DNA of 64,000 nt from Endobugula sp965214375 (GCA_965214375.1 OZ243947.1:2666001-2730000), one strand, 5' to 3'. Positions 45,778 through 60,113 are shown, numbered from the stretch's first letter. Notes: generated by a model not told the origin, from the sequence alone. Numbers and translations: made by a program.

Positions 45778-48599
45778 ATGTCTTATCAATTCTTACCAAA
45801 CGAAATAGATCAATTGCTAGGTGTGATTGATATAGTTGAATCCCAGAATTTAAAGTGGGCAATTGTTTATGAGAAAGTCTCAGAAATACTTGAAAAGGCA
45901 AAAATAGAAGACCGAGTAGATAGTGCAGATATGGATGAAACAAAAAAAGCACTCTTGTGGTTTGATGGAGCTATTTTGGTTAATCGCGGAGAGACTGTAT
46001 TTTCAACCTTAATCAGAGAATATACCTCAAGACAATTGGAATTACATTATGGTGCAGGGGAAGCAGCTGATGTGGTTGATCAAATGCAAGAGGTATCCGA
46101 TGCAATTGCAAGGCAGGTTGTCGTTGAAGATATTATACAGGGGGGGTGGCATTCTTCCATCTATGATGCAGCTGGCGTCTAGTGATGCATCTATAGCAGG
46201 TGGTATTTTGTTCTCTGAATCACCTGTGGGTGATTCGGCTATAGATGCTAATGCAGGTTGGTCTGGCAGTGTTTTATTTTCCATGTTTGGTACAGATGAA
46301 ACGGAGCGTCTCTTAAGTGCAGGTAATGCTAATCAATTTGATACCCTAGAAGATTTACGAAATGTTTTGTTTGCAGTTGATGCATTTAATTATGCCGCAG
46401 AGAAAGCTGATGACAATGCATTAAGTATAGGTGCGTTAGGAGTTTTAGGACTTCTCCGTGGGGAGCTAACGGTAGAGTTTGATATTGCTGATCGTGCTTT
46501 TTTACCTCGAATTGATTCCTTATCAAATTTATGGGATTTTTCCGCTAGTGCTATTTTTTATGGAGTCATAGATGATAACTGGAATCCGTTATTGTTAAAA
46601 GTAATTGAAGGTGGAAATGCAGAGTCCGCTATTGCCTTTGTTGCCGAGCAAAGACGTTATAAGCTTGTTGAAACTTTATCAGAACTTTTTGATTTGGGTG
46701 ATGTTGCTGTTAATAGTAATAATTTTTTAAGTCAGGCACAGAGTGTTTTTTCATATATCCAAGATCATAACCATTTATCGTTATCTTTTACAAGATTAGA
46801 CTCTCTTGATTCTGCTGCTTTATTTTCAGAAGCACAAAATTCTATTGCATATCGCTATGCCTTGGTTAATGCCAATGCATTTGTTGTTGAAGGAGATTAT
46901 GGCCTTTATCAAGCAAAGAACACTATTGGTCAATATGACCTTGAAAGCCTGTCAGGAGAATATATTGAAAGTCGTGCTGATTATTTGTCAGCATTATTAA
47001 AATATAAACGCTACGATACAGAAGCTACATCTGACTTGGTTGATGTTAATATTTTGCAGGTTTATCAAGACTTGGAAATCGGTCAACAGTTTGTAACTTT
47101 CCAAAATGGCAACGATAGTACGGTGCAAGTTATGTCTTATGATCTTGCCAGTGCATTGAGTGATAATATTAGTCACCATCCTGTTACTATGTTTGGTTCG
47201 GGTACTGTTGAAATATTGGCAGGTAGTGATGATGATGACTCACTCTATGGCGGTGTCGGCAATGATACTCTTATTGGCGGAGAAGGTAACGATTACCTCG
47301 AAGGTGGTTCTGGTAATGATGTTTATCAAATCAGCGGTGAAGGTGAGGTTAACCGCTTAGTTGAATTGAAAGGTGCTGATAATTATACCTTTATTAATTT
47401 TACAGGTGTTGCATCTATTACCGATAATGATAATAACCACCACGATGGTGTTATTGTTGATCAAAATCATTTAGATGGAGAAAAGTTTCGAGAAACACGC
47501 ATCGATGAAGATGGCAATGAAGTTAGTGCCTGGTATGATTTTAATAACCATCTATACCAGCTGGATGGCACTACCTTAACCATTACGATTTATGAAGATA
47601 GTGATCTTAGTGATAACGGTATTATCACTATCGACAATTTCACTAATGGTGACTTTGGTATTGTTTTGGAGCAATATGAAGGCTATAACGAAGCGCCCAA
47701 CGATAGTGCCAGTATCGTTGATAATGGTGATGGTAGCCAAACCCTTCGAGCACGTGTGCAAATCCCCGAGAGTTATCTTAATAATACTTCACAGCCTGTT
47801 TATGCGTCGTTTGTAATGACGGCGAGCCCACAAAGTTTGGGTGGCGTAACACTGGATTATTTACATATTTATCGTGATGGTGAGATTGATAAGATTCCAA
47901 CAACTGATGACACTCAAGATATTGTTGTCCAAGATTTTTTAAATATTCTTATCGATTCCTATGGTGATGAAACACGTGATTATGTGAGTGCATTTATTGA
48001 TGATAGTGTTGACCTTAATCGAACGACAGTACAAGTGATTGTTGATGATAATGACAACGATAGTGTAGATAAAAAACCCGAAATTAAAATACTACAAAAC
48101 ACTGATGATGGTGAAATTAAAACCGGGGGTACAACGTCAACATTACATACCGATGGTAGTGAAACGATTGAAGCGGGTGATTTAACTATTCGTAAAGAAG
48201 ATGGTAAACTTGTTGATATTGATTTTTCAGGTGATTCATCTCTTGCGGATTTAAGTTTTGGTACCCACTTTGATTTGTTTGAGATTGGGCAAGGCTTTGG
48301 CTCGACTTTTGGTGGTTTCCTTGAATCAGGTGATCAGTTTTCCACACAATCGTTAGGTGGTTTTTTTTCTGCAATTGGTGATAAGCTTGGAAATACTTCA
48401 TCTCTCTTTACTTCAGCGGGTTCCATTCATGAAGCTGTACTGGATGCCCTTGATGATATTAGTCGTTTTACGGGAGCTTTAAACAGTAGTTTGTTGGATG
48501 CGTTAAATGGCGGCTTACCGGATATTGACCTGGGGAATTTGGATGCAGATTTATCAGGTTTATTAGACAAAATCGCTTCTGTTGGTCGTGGTGCCAGTG

Positions 48600-50150
48600 A
48601 ATTGGATTTCTCAAAAATTACAGAACAGATAGCAGAGCGAGCCGTTGATTTTTATAACAACGATTTGCCAACTAAGATGACCGATAAAATTTTTGATGAG
48701 CTGATTGGTGAAGGTCAGTTAGATGCACAAGAAACCGATGTTGCTAAAAGCTTAATTCTGCATTATGTCAACGAAGTGCTTAATACTTAAGTGCCCGGTG
48801 GTATTAATTTAGCGGCACTAACTGATGATGATCGTGCGCGTTTAACCGCGATTATGCATCCGGATCTTGCGGCACTCTTTAATGATGAGACTACTGTCGT
48901 TGAACTTATTTCTGACTACTATGCCCAGGATGTTCCTACGCTGATTAGTGAGCGTATTAACAATAATATTGATGGCCGCTATGCCGATGAGATTAAGCCA
49001 TTAGTTGAAGCTTATGTATCTTCCACAGTAGCCTATGCTGTTAACAATCAGGTTGATTTTGCGCAGCTAAATTCACAAGCATTGTTCACTGCAACCTCAA
49101 TTTTGTAACGTGAAGTGAAAGGTTTGTTTACCGATGAGATTGTTTCAAGTTTGGGGGTAAGTGGTTCAGCAGCCACAATTATTCGTAATACGGTAGGTGC
49201 TTATACCAATGAGCTTACATCGTTGTTTACTGATGGCAATATTGATTTTGCACAAGCCAATGCAAACTTAAGACGACACATTCCAGCAGTAAGTAATTTA
49301 TTGGTTGGTCAAGCCGTTAACGAGATTGGTTTAAATGGCTCCGCGGCTGAGTTTGTTCAAACTTATGGTGCACGTTATGTGAATGAAGTATTGGACTATC
49401 TTTCGGGTGGCGATAACCAGCTAGACTTTACCACCATCAATCAGCAGTTGCTGGAGCGTGGTGAGGAGCTGGTGGTTGAAGGTATTACCCGTGAAGCAAC
49501 TGAAGAAATCATGGATGCGATAGGTATCGATCGGGACAGTAATAGCTATGGGGTTGCGTCAGTTATTGTTGATAGTTATGTGCGTGAAGTCTTTGGTTAT
49601 ATTACTAATAATAGTCTTGATTTTGGTCAGGTAGGGTTGCCAGATCTTAATCAGTTAAGTTCGCAATTTATTACGGGTTCTATTGCGAATAAGATTGCAG
49701 AAGAAACCGGTTTAACTGAAGATCAAGCGGCATTACTCACGAATCGTGCAGCAAGTTACTTTGGGTTTGGTTCGGTTGGTAGTTCTCCGGGTTCGGGTAT
49801 TCCTGGTGGTGATATTCTGTTGACGAACTTCACCAGCTTTGGTGGCGGCCAGTCTATTGTAGCGCAGCCCCAAGTCAATGCTGGGCAGCAATTACAAGGA
49901 CAGGCGGCCTCATTGTTGGCGGCGGAGCTAGTGTCATCGTTGGGTATTGAAGAAGGGCCGCTGGCAGAGTTTGTCACTGCAGCAGGTACCGCAGTAATTA
50001 AGCAAGTGATCACTAATATCGCCACCGGTGCGGATATTTTTGCAGGTGTCAGTGAAATCAACTTCAGCGAGTTTGCTGAAAGTTCATTGTATGCTTACTT
50101 GGGTACCAAATTAGGTCAGCAAGTCTATGAAATTGAAACCAAAGAAGGCG
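48600..50150 (+). other. helical repeat modules within the RTX protein
   Basis: At least five units of about 70-80 residues share a pattern: a helix with E(I/V)..SLG, a small-residue turn, A..(F/I)....GA.Y.NEV, then (L/I)DF...N. Examples are EIVSSLGVSGSAATIIRNTV, NEIGLNGSAAEFVQTYGARY and AAELVSSLGIEEGPLAEFVT. Two TAA lesions fall in this region. The modules are not calcium repeats and I know of no named domain for them. Confidence 0.6.
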
Positions 50151-50300
50151 CGATTGGCTCAAGCTTTGGCGCAACATATGGTGCTAAAGCGGGAGCTAAG
50201 ATTGGTTCTACTTTTGGTCCGGTGGGTACTGTAATTGGTGCAATTATCGGCGCAGCACTTGGCAGTATTTTCGGCGGCGCCCAGGGTGATTTATTTGGTA
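50147..50300 (+). other. glycine-zipper hydrophobic segment in the RTX protein
   Basis: Residues such as GSSFGATYGAKAGAKIGSTF followed by GPVGTVIGAIIGAALGSIFG show glycine every three to four positions in two helices. Glycine zippers pack in membranes or oligomeric pores. In acylated RTX toxins a hydrophobic N-terminal region makes the pore, so this segment is a candidate membrane-inserting part. Confidence 0.65.
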
Positions 50301-53300
50301 GTAAGCCACCGACACCAGAGGCAACAGCTGATGTCTTTTATGACCCATTTTTAGGCGATTTTGTTGCTACAAATTTTTGGGTGCGAGGTAAAGGCCAACT
50401 TCAATTAGCGAATGATATGGCTAATTCTGTCAGCGATATTTTGAATCAAATGACGGATGCTATCGGTGGTGAGATTCTTAACACTGGTACTATTTATGGA
50501 GGTACTTACGGGCACTATAGCGATAAACTAGTTTATCACCCTGCGGGTCGTCATAGTGGTCGTCAGGAATTTTCTTCAGGCGATGCCTTTGTTATGCTCA
50601 CTCAAGGTGTGATTCGCACCATGCAGTCACTGGATATTGCCGGCGGTAATATCTACGCCAAGCGGGTGGTCTATCGGGGTATTGATGAGCTAGTCGCTTC
50701 CGGTAATTACACGTCCTCATCCTTGCAAGATATTGTGACGCCATTAACCACAGCATTGGACTATAGCTTCTATCAAGAAAATAAAGAAGAAATCAATTCA
50801 TTAATTGCACTGGAACCCAACTCGGCCTTTGCCGCAGGCTGGATTATGACGCTGGAGCAGGCCCGTGAAATGCAATTGGGTCGTCGTTATCACACGGATT
50901 ATGAAGGTGGGTGGCAATATTATATTGATGCAGAAGCCGTTGCTGCTGATTCCGCCGCAGGCATTAGCGCCCAAACACCTAACTACGCCGATACGGACCT
51001 GCGTTTTGAAAACAATGATCGTATTGTTGATGTCCAACGTGCGGATGGCTCACAGGTCCTGATTGATGATGTCGTCGATGGTTCGACTAAAACTGAGATT
51101 CAATTTACCAATCAAGCGGAGCTGAATACTCAACTAAACGATGTGCATTCCTCTGCGGTCATTCATGGTACAACAGGTGACGATGTCATTGCTGCGGGTA
51201 ACTTAGGTAACGATGTTTTCGGTGGTGAAGGTAATGACAGTATTACCGGGGGCAATAATGCTGACTGGCTCTTTGGTGGTGCTGGTAACGATACCCTCGA
51301 TGCCATCAGTGCCGAGAACAATGCCCTGTTTGGTGATGCCGGTAATGACCGTTTAATCGGGGGTTCAGGCTCTGACTGGCTAGAATTTGGTTCGGGTAAT
51401 GATGTATTAACCGCAGAAGGTGGCAACGATATGCTTGCCGGAGATAGCGGTAACGATAATTTGCAAGGGGGTGCGGGTAACGATACCTATATCTTTCGTC
51501 GCGGTGATGGTCAGGATACGATTTATGACCACTCCGGTTCAGATACGATTTCTTTTGGTGCAGGCATTTCTATTGCTGATGTCAATATCCGTAAAGGCGG
51601 TAGCAATAATTAAGATCTGATTATCCGTTTTTATGATGAGCACGGTGAATTAACCAACGATAGTCTGACCATTCAACAATGGACTAACACCCAAACACGT
51701 GTAGAGCGTTTACGTTTTAGTGATGGCCAGTTAATTGACTTGGCCAATATCGATCGCTTCTTTATCGGTGATGATAACGATAATGTGTTGATCGGTACCA
51801 ACGGTAATGACTTTATCCACGGTGGCGATGGTGATGATATTATCAGTGCTTTAGGGGGTAATGATATTGGTATTGGTGGTTTAGGTCACGATGCCATTTC
51901 CGGTGATTCCGGTAATGACTTGGTGGTGGGTGCCAATGGTAACGACAACCTGCATGGCGGCAGCGGTACGGATATTGTCACCGGTGATTTAGGTAACGAT
52001 GCTCTTTACGGTGGTAGCGGTAGCGATATCCTCTCCGGGGGTGAGGGTAATGATGAGCTTGATGGCGGTGCTGGCAGTGATACCTATATCTTTGGTGTCG
52101 GTGATGGTCAGGATACGATTCAGGATAGCGGTGCCTCTATCGCATTACAAGAAATTACCAATGTAGACCCTGATCTGAAAAAGCCAAGCTTTATTAATGG
52201 CTACATTTTTGAGGATATTTGGGATGAACACAATCTGCGTTTAAAACACGGCTATGTATTACAAAATGGTGCGGTGTATCGACTCTATACGGCCAACAGT
52301 AATTTTCAAGATGGCTCTAGTAATGATGTGCTGGAATTTAAACAAAGTGTCAGCTTGGATACTATTCGCGTACAACGTGACGGTAACGATTTATTACTGG
52401 CAACAGAAGAATATGCCAATGGCCGTTTTGCCTTTGATGATATTAAAGACCATGTGCGCCTTAAAGATTGGTTTACGGCCGATGGTGCGCGCTTAGAAAC
52501 GATTCGTGTGTTTGGTGAAGAGGCCATTAATCCTCAGGCGATTAACTTGTGGTTAGGTGGTGATGGTGGTGATGACCTTTTTGTTGGGTCAAGCCAAGGT
52601 GATTGGATTACCTCCGCCGCAGGTCAAGATACCATTCGTTCTGGTGCGGGCAACGATATTATCAGTGCCGGTGCCGATGACGACTTTATTGATGCCGGTG
52701 CCGGTGCCGATATGATTATCGGTGGTGACGGCAGCGATACCCTTAGTTATGAAAATGCCACAAGTGGTGTTGAGATTAACTTGACTACAGGTCAAGGTAC
52801 CTTGGGCGATGCAGCAGGTGATCGTGTCGATCAAGTAGAACATTTGATTGGCTCAAGCCACAACGACCAGTTAGTTGGCGATGCCGAAAATAATATCCTT
52901 ATTGCGGGCCGTGGTAACGATACGGTAATAGGTGGCGATGGTGATGATTTTTACCACTTTAACCGGGGTGACGGTAGTTTAACCATTTCAGAAGATGGTG
53001 ATGTTAATTCCGGTATTTATGGTGATGGTGTTATACGTTTTGGTCCGGATATTAACCCGGGTGATCTCAGTATTTCGCGTGAAGGTGAACACGACCTGCG
53101 TATCAATATTATCGACACCAGTGACACCTTATTAATCAAAGATTGGTTCCAGGATACCAGCACACGTGTTGAGTTTTTTGATTTTGTTGATGGTGGTTCT
53201 GTCGATATTCAGTTCCAAGACTTTACTGGTACAGCAACCCCATACCTAGATTGGATTTCAGGCGATGATACTGATAATCATCTTGAAGGCTTGGCGCATA

Positions 53301-54539
53301 ACGATGTACTTACAGGTCGCGGTGGTAATGATACCCTCGACGGTGGTGAGGGTAATGATAGCCTCTTTGGTGGTGAAGGCGCTTACCACTTTATTGGTGG
53401 TGAAGGTGTCGATGAAGTGGCCTATTAAGATGCTGATAGCGGTGTTACGGTAGCGCTGGATGGTAGTCAAGCCTCAACGGGTAGTACTGCGGAAGGTGAT
53501 ACCTTTGACAGTGTTGAAAATGTCGCGGGTTCACGTTTTGATGATGACATTACCGGTAACGATAGCAATAACCGTTTGGAAGGTGGCGCAGGCGATGACC
53601 AAGTGTCAGGTGGCATAGGTGCCGATACCCTCACCGGTGGTGAAGGTCAGGATACTCTTCTCGGTGAACATGGTCAGGACAAGCTCTTTGGTGAATCCGG
53701 AGATGACCAACTTTATGGTGGTCGTGCCGATGATAACCTTTATGGTCTGGATGATAACGATCAGCTTTACGGTGGCTTAAATAACGATACCCTCGATGGC
53801 GGTGAAGGTGATGATGAGCTTCAGGGAGGGGCTGATCAGGATGTGCTCCATGGGGGTTCAGGTAACGATACCCTCTACGGTGAGCAGGGCGAAGATGAGT
53901 TGCGTGGTGGTGCGGGCAACGACCAATTGTTTGGTGGCAGTAGCCGCGATGCCCTTTATGGTGATAAAGGCGATGATGTCATTGCTGGTGAAGCCGGCGA
54001 TGATTACCTTGCCGGGGGCGCAGGTAACGATACTCTGCAAGGCGGTGATGATGTATTGTACGGTGGTGATGGTGATGATTTCTATATCTTCAGTGGCGAC
54101 TTTGGCTCGGATGTCGTTATCGAAGCGCCAGATCGTGAGGCCATTGATGAACTCGTTTTCTCTGGCTATCGCACCGAACGTTTATGGTTTAAACAAGAAG
54201 GCAATGATCTGATTATCAGTGTCATCGGTACCGAGAACCAAGTGCGTGTTGTCGACTACGCGCGTTTTAGAGTCAATGCCGATATCTCTGGTGATGTACT
54301 CGATACCTTGAATGAGGTATTTGCCACTAAAGCACCGATCTCAGGTTTACGTACCGAGACCGATGCCATGTCTATCGACAATCTCAATACATTGATAGAC
54401 ACCATGGCGGCCTTTGATGAACCCGAGTTGGTGGATGAGATTCCTGAAGAAGTCAGCAGCTCGCTGGATCAACTCTGGCAAACTGGCGACTTGCGTGCAC
54501 TGGATGAGCGTATTGAATACGCGCCCATTATTACCAACC

Positions 54540-56190
54540 CGGAAGCGGGTACGCAAACCCTGGAAGAAGGCGCAGCAGTGACTGGCCACATTCAGGCAAC
54601 GGATCAAAACGAAGGTGATACGCTCACTTACCATATTATCAATCCACCCGTTTTTGGTAGTTTGGAACTCAATGCTGATGGTAGTTACCGTTATGAAGCA
54701 CCCGAGAAATTTAGTGGCGGCGATCTTGCGGTAACAGCCGTCGTTGCAGTTGGAGACTCCACTGGCTTGCGTACAGAAACCACCTTGAACTTCACCGTGG
54801 TTGATCTTGTGGATGATATTGATATCGAGCCTACGACTGTCAGTGAACTTAAGCTATTAACCACAGAGGGTTCATCGGTAGTGGGCGATATAGAGTTCTT
54901 TGACCCAGATACCCCATTAAGTGACTACACACTGAGTACCGATTCTACTTTGGGTACCGTTGCACTCGGTGAAGATGGTCTAGTCACCTATACACCGAAT
55001 GCGGATACTGCAGGTATTGATAACTTCACCATAACACTAACGCACAACGCCAGTGGTGTGTTGCGCACCATCAATACCAATATTACCATTCTCGAAGATA
55101 ATGACCTTGAGTTAGCAGTGGATAATACTAATGTGATTTTCACCATTGATGAGAACAGCACAGACACTCTTGATTCAGATGAGCGTGTATTATTAGGGCA
55201 GGTACAGGCGCAAGAGACCGATAACAGTGGCGTGAGTTATACCTATAGTTTAACGGATAACGCCCAAGGTCGTTTTGATATTGATAGTGTTACGGGTGAA
55301 GTGTATGCCCTCGGTTATGCCAGTTTTGATCACGAAGCCACTCAAGACGGCAAGCTGCCAATTGATATACGGGTAGTGCAATATGTTGATGGTGAAGCGA
55401 CGGGTAAATTCCTTGTCAAAACTTTTGATGTGCAGGTCAATTACCTTAACGAAGTGGCTACTGATGTGGTATTACAACAGCAGTACGCCATTGAAACTGG
55501 GGCCGATTTTTCACAGCCCTTAATGATTTTTAGTGATGTGATCGACCCGGATGATGCCAATGATCCAAATACGCCGGCAAGTTTTACACAATACAAATAT
55601 TTCTTGCCAGAAAATCCACAAGCGATTTTTGCCATTGATGAAAACACAGGTGAAATACGTGTCGACAAACCAGAGCTACTCGGTACAGAAACCAATAGCG
55701 AAGGTTTATACGATTTACGGATTCGCCTAGTCAAAGACTCTCCTGAAGTGGATATGAATAACCCCGGTGAAGGCAATGTGTATGAAGAAAGCTTTACACT
55801 AGACCCCAGTGGTTATAACAGCCCGACGCGCTCCATAGGGGTGCAACCGGGAATCAGTATCAGAGAGTTCTCATCCTACGGTAGTGAACGTGGTTCTATT
55901 AACGGTGATAAAGTTTACGATGGCAATGAAGTTTATAACGTTCGTGAATTATTTGTTGATGAGGATGACCCAACACTCACCTATAAGTTAGTGGGGCAAA
56001 AGTTTGTGGGTGGTGGAGACACTAATGCCTATGAACTAACAGACAATGGTGAGATTGTTGTTAACAACGCAGGCATACTCAGTTACGAGCGTAACTCACA
56101 CCATGGCTCGGTCGAACTCACTGTCGAAGTCACTGATGGTAAGTCGACCCCTGTGACGAGCAAAGTCACGGTTAATTTGACCAATGTGGA
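54540..56190 (+). other. cadherin-like and beta-sandwich region of the RTX protein
   Basis: This stretch between RTX blocks lacks glycine repeats and reads as tandem beta-sandwich domains. EEGAAVTGHIQATDQNEGDT and FGSLELNADGSYRYEAPEKF fit VCBS or cadherin-like repeats. FDIDSVTGEVYALG and FAIDENTGEIRVDKP fit cadherin strands. Such domains bind calcium and serve as rigid spacers or adhesion modules in large secreted proteins. Confidence 0.65.
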
Positions 56191-56547
56191 TGAGGTTCAG
56201 CGGGTTGTTCATATAGGCACTAATCCATATTACAACAGGGGACTACTCAATTTTTCAGTCATTTCTTCACATTGGTACGATACATATAGAGTACGTAATG
56301 GCTATTCAACATATCGTAGTGATTTTTATGCTTACGGTAATAGCGGTCTGGTTGCTCGGTTAGAAACTACCCATAAATATGAATCTAGGCCGCAAGCCAA
56401 CGATGATTGGGCTAGTATTTATTTGACAAATCCAGCTACAGGTTATGAAATTAGCTCTAATCTTAGTGCCGTTAGCGTTTTTGGGTCGGTTATCTACCGG
56501 GGTGATGGTTATGTCTACAAAGACTGGGATCAATTTACCCACCCCAT

Positions 56548-56880
56548 TACCTTCGACTTAAACGACGATGGACTTGGCTTTACTGCCAATATGCAATTCG
56601 ATATTAATAGTGATGGCCAGTTAGAGTCCACGGGCTGGGTCGATGCCAATGATGGCATGTTGGTCTTGGATCGCAATGGCAATGGCACTATTGATCATGG
56701 CTCGGAGATTTACTTTACCGCGGATTTGGCAGGAGCGTTGACTGACCTTGAAGGTTTGCAAGCGTTCGATAGCAATGGCGATGGTGTACTCGATGTCAAT
56801 GATGATCGCTTTGGGGAATTCCAAGTGTGGCAAGACTGTAACCAAAACGGTGTGAGTGAAGCCGATGAGTTACAAAGCTT
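56548..56880 (+). other. cluster of DxNxDG calcium loops in the RTX protein
   Basis: Five loops of EF-hand type lie close together: DLNDDGLGF, DINSDGQLE, DRNGNGTID, DSNGDGVLDVND and DCNQNGVSEADE. Each offers acidic side chains at spacing suited to calcium. This module often sits before C-terminal RTX blocks in large calcium-binding proteins of marine bacteria. Confidence 0.7.
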
Positions 56881-58526
56881 AACTGAAGCGGGTATTTCTT
56901 CTTTAAACCTGAATCCCGAGTCACTGGAAACACTATATGGTGATACTGATGAGGGTCAAGATAACATCGAAAAATCGCGCGCGGTGACCAATGCCATTGT
57001 CAATCAAGGCGCAACCTTTACCCGTACCGATGGTACCACCGGTGTGGCGGGTGATGTGGCGTTTGCTAATGCTGAGATAGAAGCGGGTGCTGTTGAAGGT
57101 ACCGCTCTACAGGCAGGTACTGACGATCATGATTTATTACGCGCTTCTCAAAATGCAGATTATATTCGAAGCCTTGCTGGTAACGATACCATTCTGGCAG
57201 GTGCAGGTAATGACCTTGTGTTTGGTGGTAATGATAACGACATTATCGCCGGTGAAGAAGGCGATGACCGTCTTTATGGTGAAGACGGTAATGATGGTCT
57301 TGCCGGTGGTGGCGGTGCCGACCAGCTGGATGGCGGTTCTGGTAGTGATGTGATTGATGGTGGTTCTGGCAACGATACTTTAATCGGTCGTTCGGGTAAT
57401 GATACTCTCGCGGGTGGTGACGGTGATGATGAGCTGCGTGGTGGTTTAGGCAATGACCGAATCATTGGTGGTGCAGGTCTTAACTCAATAGTCTTCGCCG
57501 AGGGTGATGGCGTCGATACGCTAGTGGCAGGTTCTGCCGAATATCATTTATCGCTTCAGGGGTATACACAAGCCGATATCCGTTTTACTCAAGAAAATGA
57601 TCAACTAGTGATTAGTTTTGCCGAAGGCATTGATCAACTCATTATCGCAAGTTTTAATACTAACGGTCTATTTGATGATTCCTGTAACGGCTCGTTGAGT
57701 TTGCAGTCTATCCAGTTTGATGATGGTGCTTGGAATCGGATTCAATTGTTAGCCGCCATCGATGCGCAGTTAAATGCCTTTGTTGAAGGTACATTGGATG
57801 ATGATGTCATTCAAGGTGCCGATTACGCCGAGCACATTGAAACCTATGCGGGCGATGATGAGGTCAATGCCGGTGGGGGTAATGACACTGTCTATGCTCA
57901 ATCCGGTAGTGATACGGTCAATGCCGGTGCGGGTAACGATACCGTATTTGCAGGTAGTGAACAGGATGAGATTTACGGTGATACTGGTGATGATGAGCTT
58001 TACGGTCAATCGGGTAGCGATGCACTTTATGGTGGTAGTGACGATGATCTCCTAGATGGTAATGCCGGTGACGATGTGTTGGATGGTCAAAATGGAGATG
58101 ATGTTCTGACCGATACCGAAGGTAATAATCACCGACTGGGTGGTGAAGGTAACGATACGCTACAAGATGGTGCCGGTAACGATACTCTCTCTGGTGGCCT
58201 AGGCAATGACAGTATTATTGCTCATGGTGGTGATGACCGTATCGACGGTGGTACAGGTGATGATGATATCACTGCGCATGCGGGTAATAACACAATCAGC
58301 GCAGGTAGTGATAATGACACGGTCACTGGTGGTAATGATAGTGATTTGATTGTCGGTGAAGATGGTAACGATAGTCTATCCGGTGGTCAGGGCGACGATT
58401 TCCTTTATGGTGATGCGGGTAATGATCATCTGTCGGGTGATGAGGGTACCGACTTGCTGACAGGTGGTGCTGGTAACGATACGCTGCTGGACAGTGAAGG
58501 TAATGATGAGTTGTATGGTGGTACAG

Positions 58527-60113
58527 GTAATGACCGCTACTATGTGACTACAGGTGATAATCACATTACTGAGTATGCCAATGAAGGTGAAGATACGGTT
58601 GTCTCCAGTTTACATCAGTACTATTTGTTGGATCATATGGAATCATTGGAACTGGAGGGCTCTGCCTTTGTTGGTGTTGGTAATGATTTAGACAATACCA
58701 TTACCGGTAGTGTCGGAGATAATATTCTTGGTGGTGGTGCTGGTAATGATACGATTAATGGCGGTGAAGGGAATGATTTCTTGTACGGGGGTGAAGGTGC
58801 TAACCTGCTCAATGGTGGTATTGGTAATGATATCTACAATATCTATGACCACAACGATACGATTATCGAAAATGCGGGTGAAGGCTATGACGCAGTCCAT
58901 GCGCGTGTAGATCATACCCTTGCAGCGCATGTTGAAGAATTGCATGTAAAAGGCGAAGCATCGGTCGGTATCGGTAATGAGTTGGATAATACGATACTGG
59001 CGTGGTGGATTGATGATGGCGCTCTGGTGTCCGGAGAAGAGGGTAATGATAATGTCCAAGGAGGTAATGGTAACGATAGTGTTTATGGTGGTATAGGTAA
59101 TGATAACTTGGTCGGCCTTGTAGGTGATGACCTCTTGTTTGGAGATCAGGGTAATGACCGCCTAGACGGTGGCCTTGGAAACGACACGATTGAGGGTGGT
59201 AGTGGTGACGATACCTTGATAGGTAGAGATGGATCGGATTATCTGGACGGTGGTGCAGGTAATGACATCATATCCGGTGATGAAGGTGACGACACGCTAC
59301 TAGATGGTTTGGGTAATGATACCCTGAGCGGTGGTGTGGGTAATGATCGCTATTATATTGAAGACAGTGATCATCTCATCCTTGAATATGCTGATGAAGG
59401 TGAAGACACGGTTGTTTCCAGTTTGCATCAGTATTACCTAGCCAACCATGTCGAATCACTAGAATTGGACGGTGATGCCTTCGTTGGTATTGGTAATGAT
59501 TTAGACAATACTATTATCGGTAGTGCTGGCGATAATATTCTAGCCGGTGGTACCGGTGATGACACAATTGATGGCGGTGAAGGGAATGATGTGTTGTACG
59601 GGGGTGAGGGAGCTAACCTGCTCAATGGTGGTATTGGTAATGATACCTACAATATCTATGACGACAACGATACGATTATCGAAAACGCGGGTGAAGGCTA
59701 TGACGCAGTCCATGCGCTCGTAGATCATACTCTTGCAGCGCATATTGAAGAATTGCATGTAAAAGGCGAAGCATCGGTCGGTATCGGTAATGAGCTAGAT
59801 AATACGATACTGGCGTGGTGGATTGATGATGGCGCTCTGGTGTCTGGAGAAGGGGGTAATGATAATGTCCAAGGAGGTAATGGTAACGATAGTGTTTATG
59901 GTGGTATAGGCAATGATAGCTTGGGCGGCCTTGCAGGTGATGACCTCTTGTTTGGAGAGCAGGGCAATGACCGCCTAGACGGTGGCCTTGGAAACGACAC
60001 GATTGAAGGGGGTAGTGGTGACGATATTTTGATGGGCAGAGAGGGGTCGGATTATCTTGACGGTGGTGAAGTTAATGACATCATAGCCGGTAGTGAAGGC
60101 AATGATTCTCTCG
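58527..60113 (+). repeat. 813-bp tandem duplication within the RTX gene
   Basis: Two copies (58527 to about 59300, and 59340 to about 60113) align at a constant offset of 813 bases, or 271 residues. Shared landmarks include GEDTVVSSLHQYY, GGEGANLLNGGIGND, VEELHVKGEASVGIGNE and LAWWIDDGALVSG. Long stretches are identical at DNA level, so the duplication is recent. Differences are mostly single substitutions, for example ARVDHT against ALVDHT. Confidence 0.88.

Noticed and set aside
42220..53428. Stop-codon reassignment or suppression explaining the RTX-operon stops
   Set aside because: All three stops occur inside broken genes and all three also end intact genes (lysS TAA, recR TAG, rnd and purU TGA). 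Frameshifts accompany the stops. Decay is simpler.
54347..59758. Minus-strand and alternative-frame open reading frames across the RTX gene
   Set aside because: They arise from the glycine- and aspartate-rich codon pattern, lack ribosome sites and resemble no protein family.
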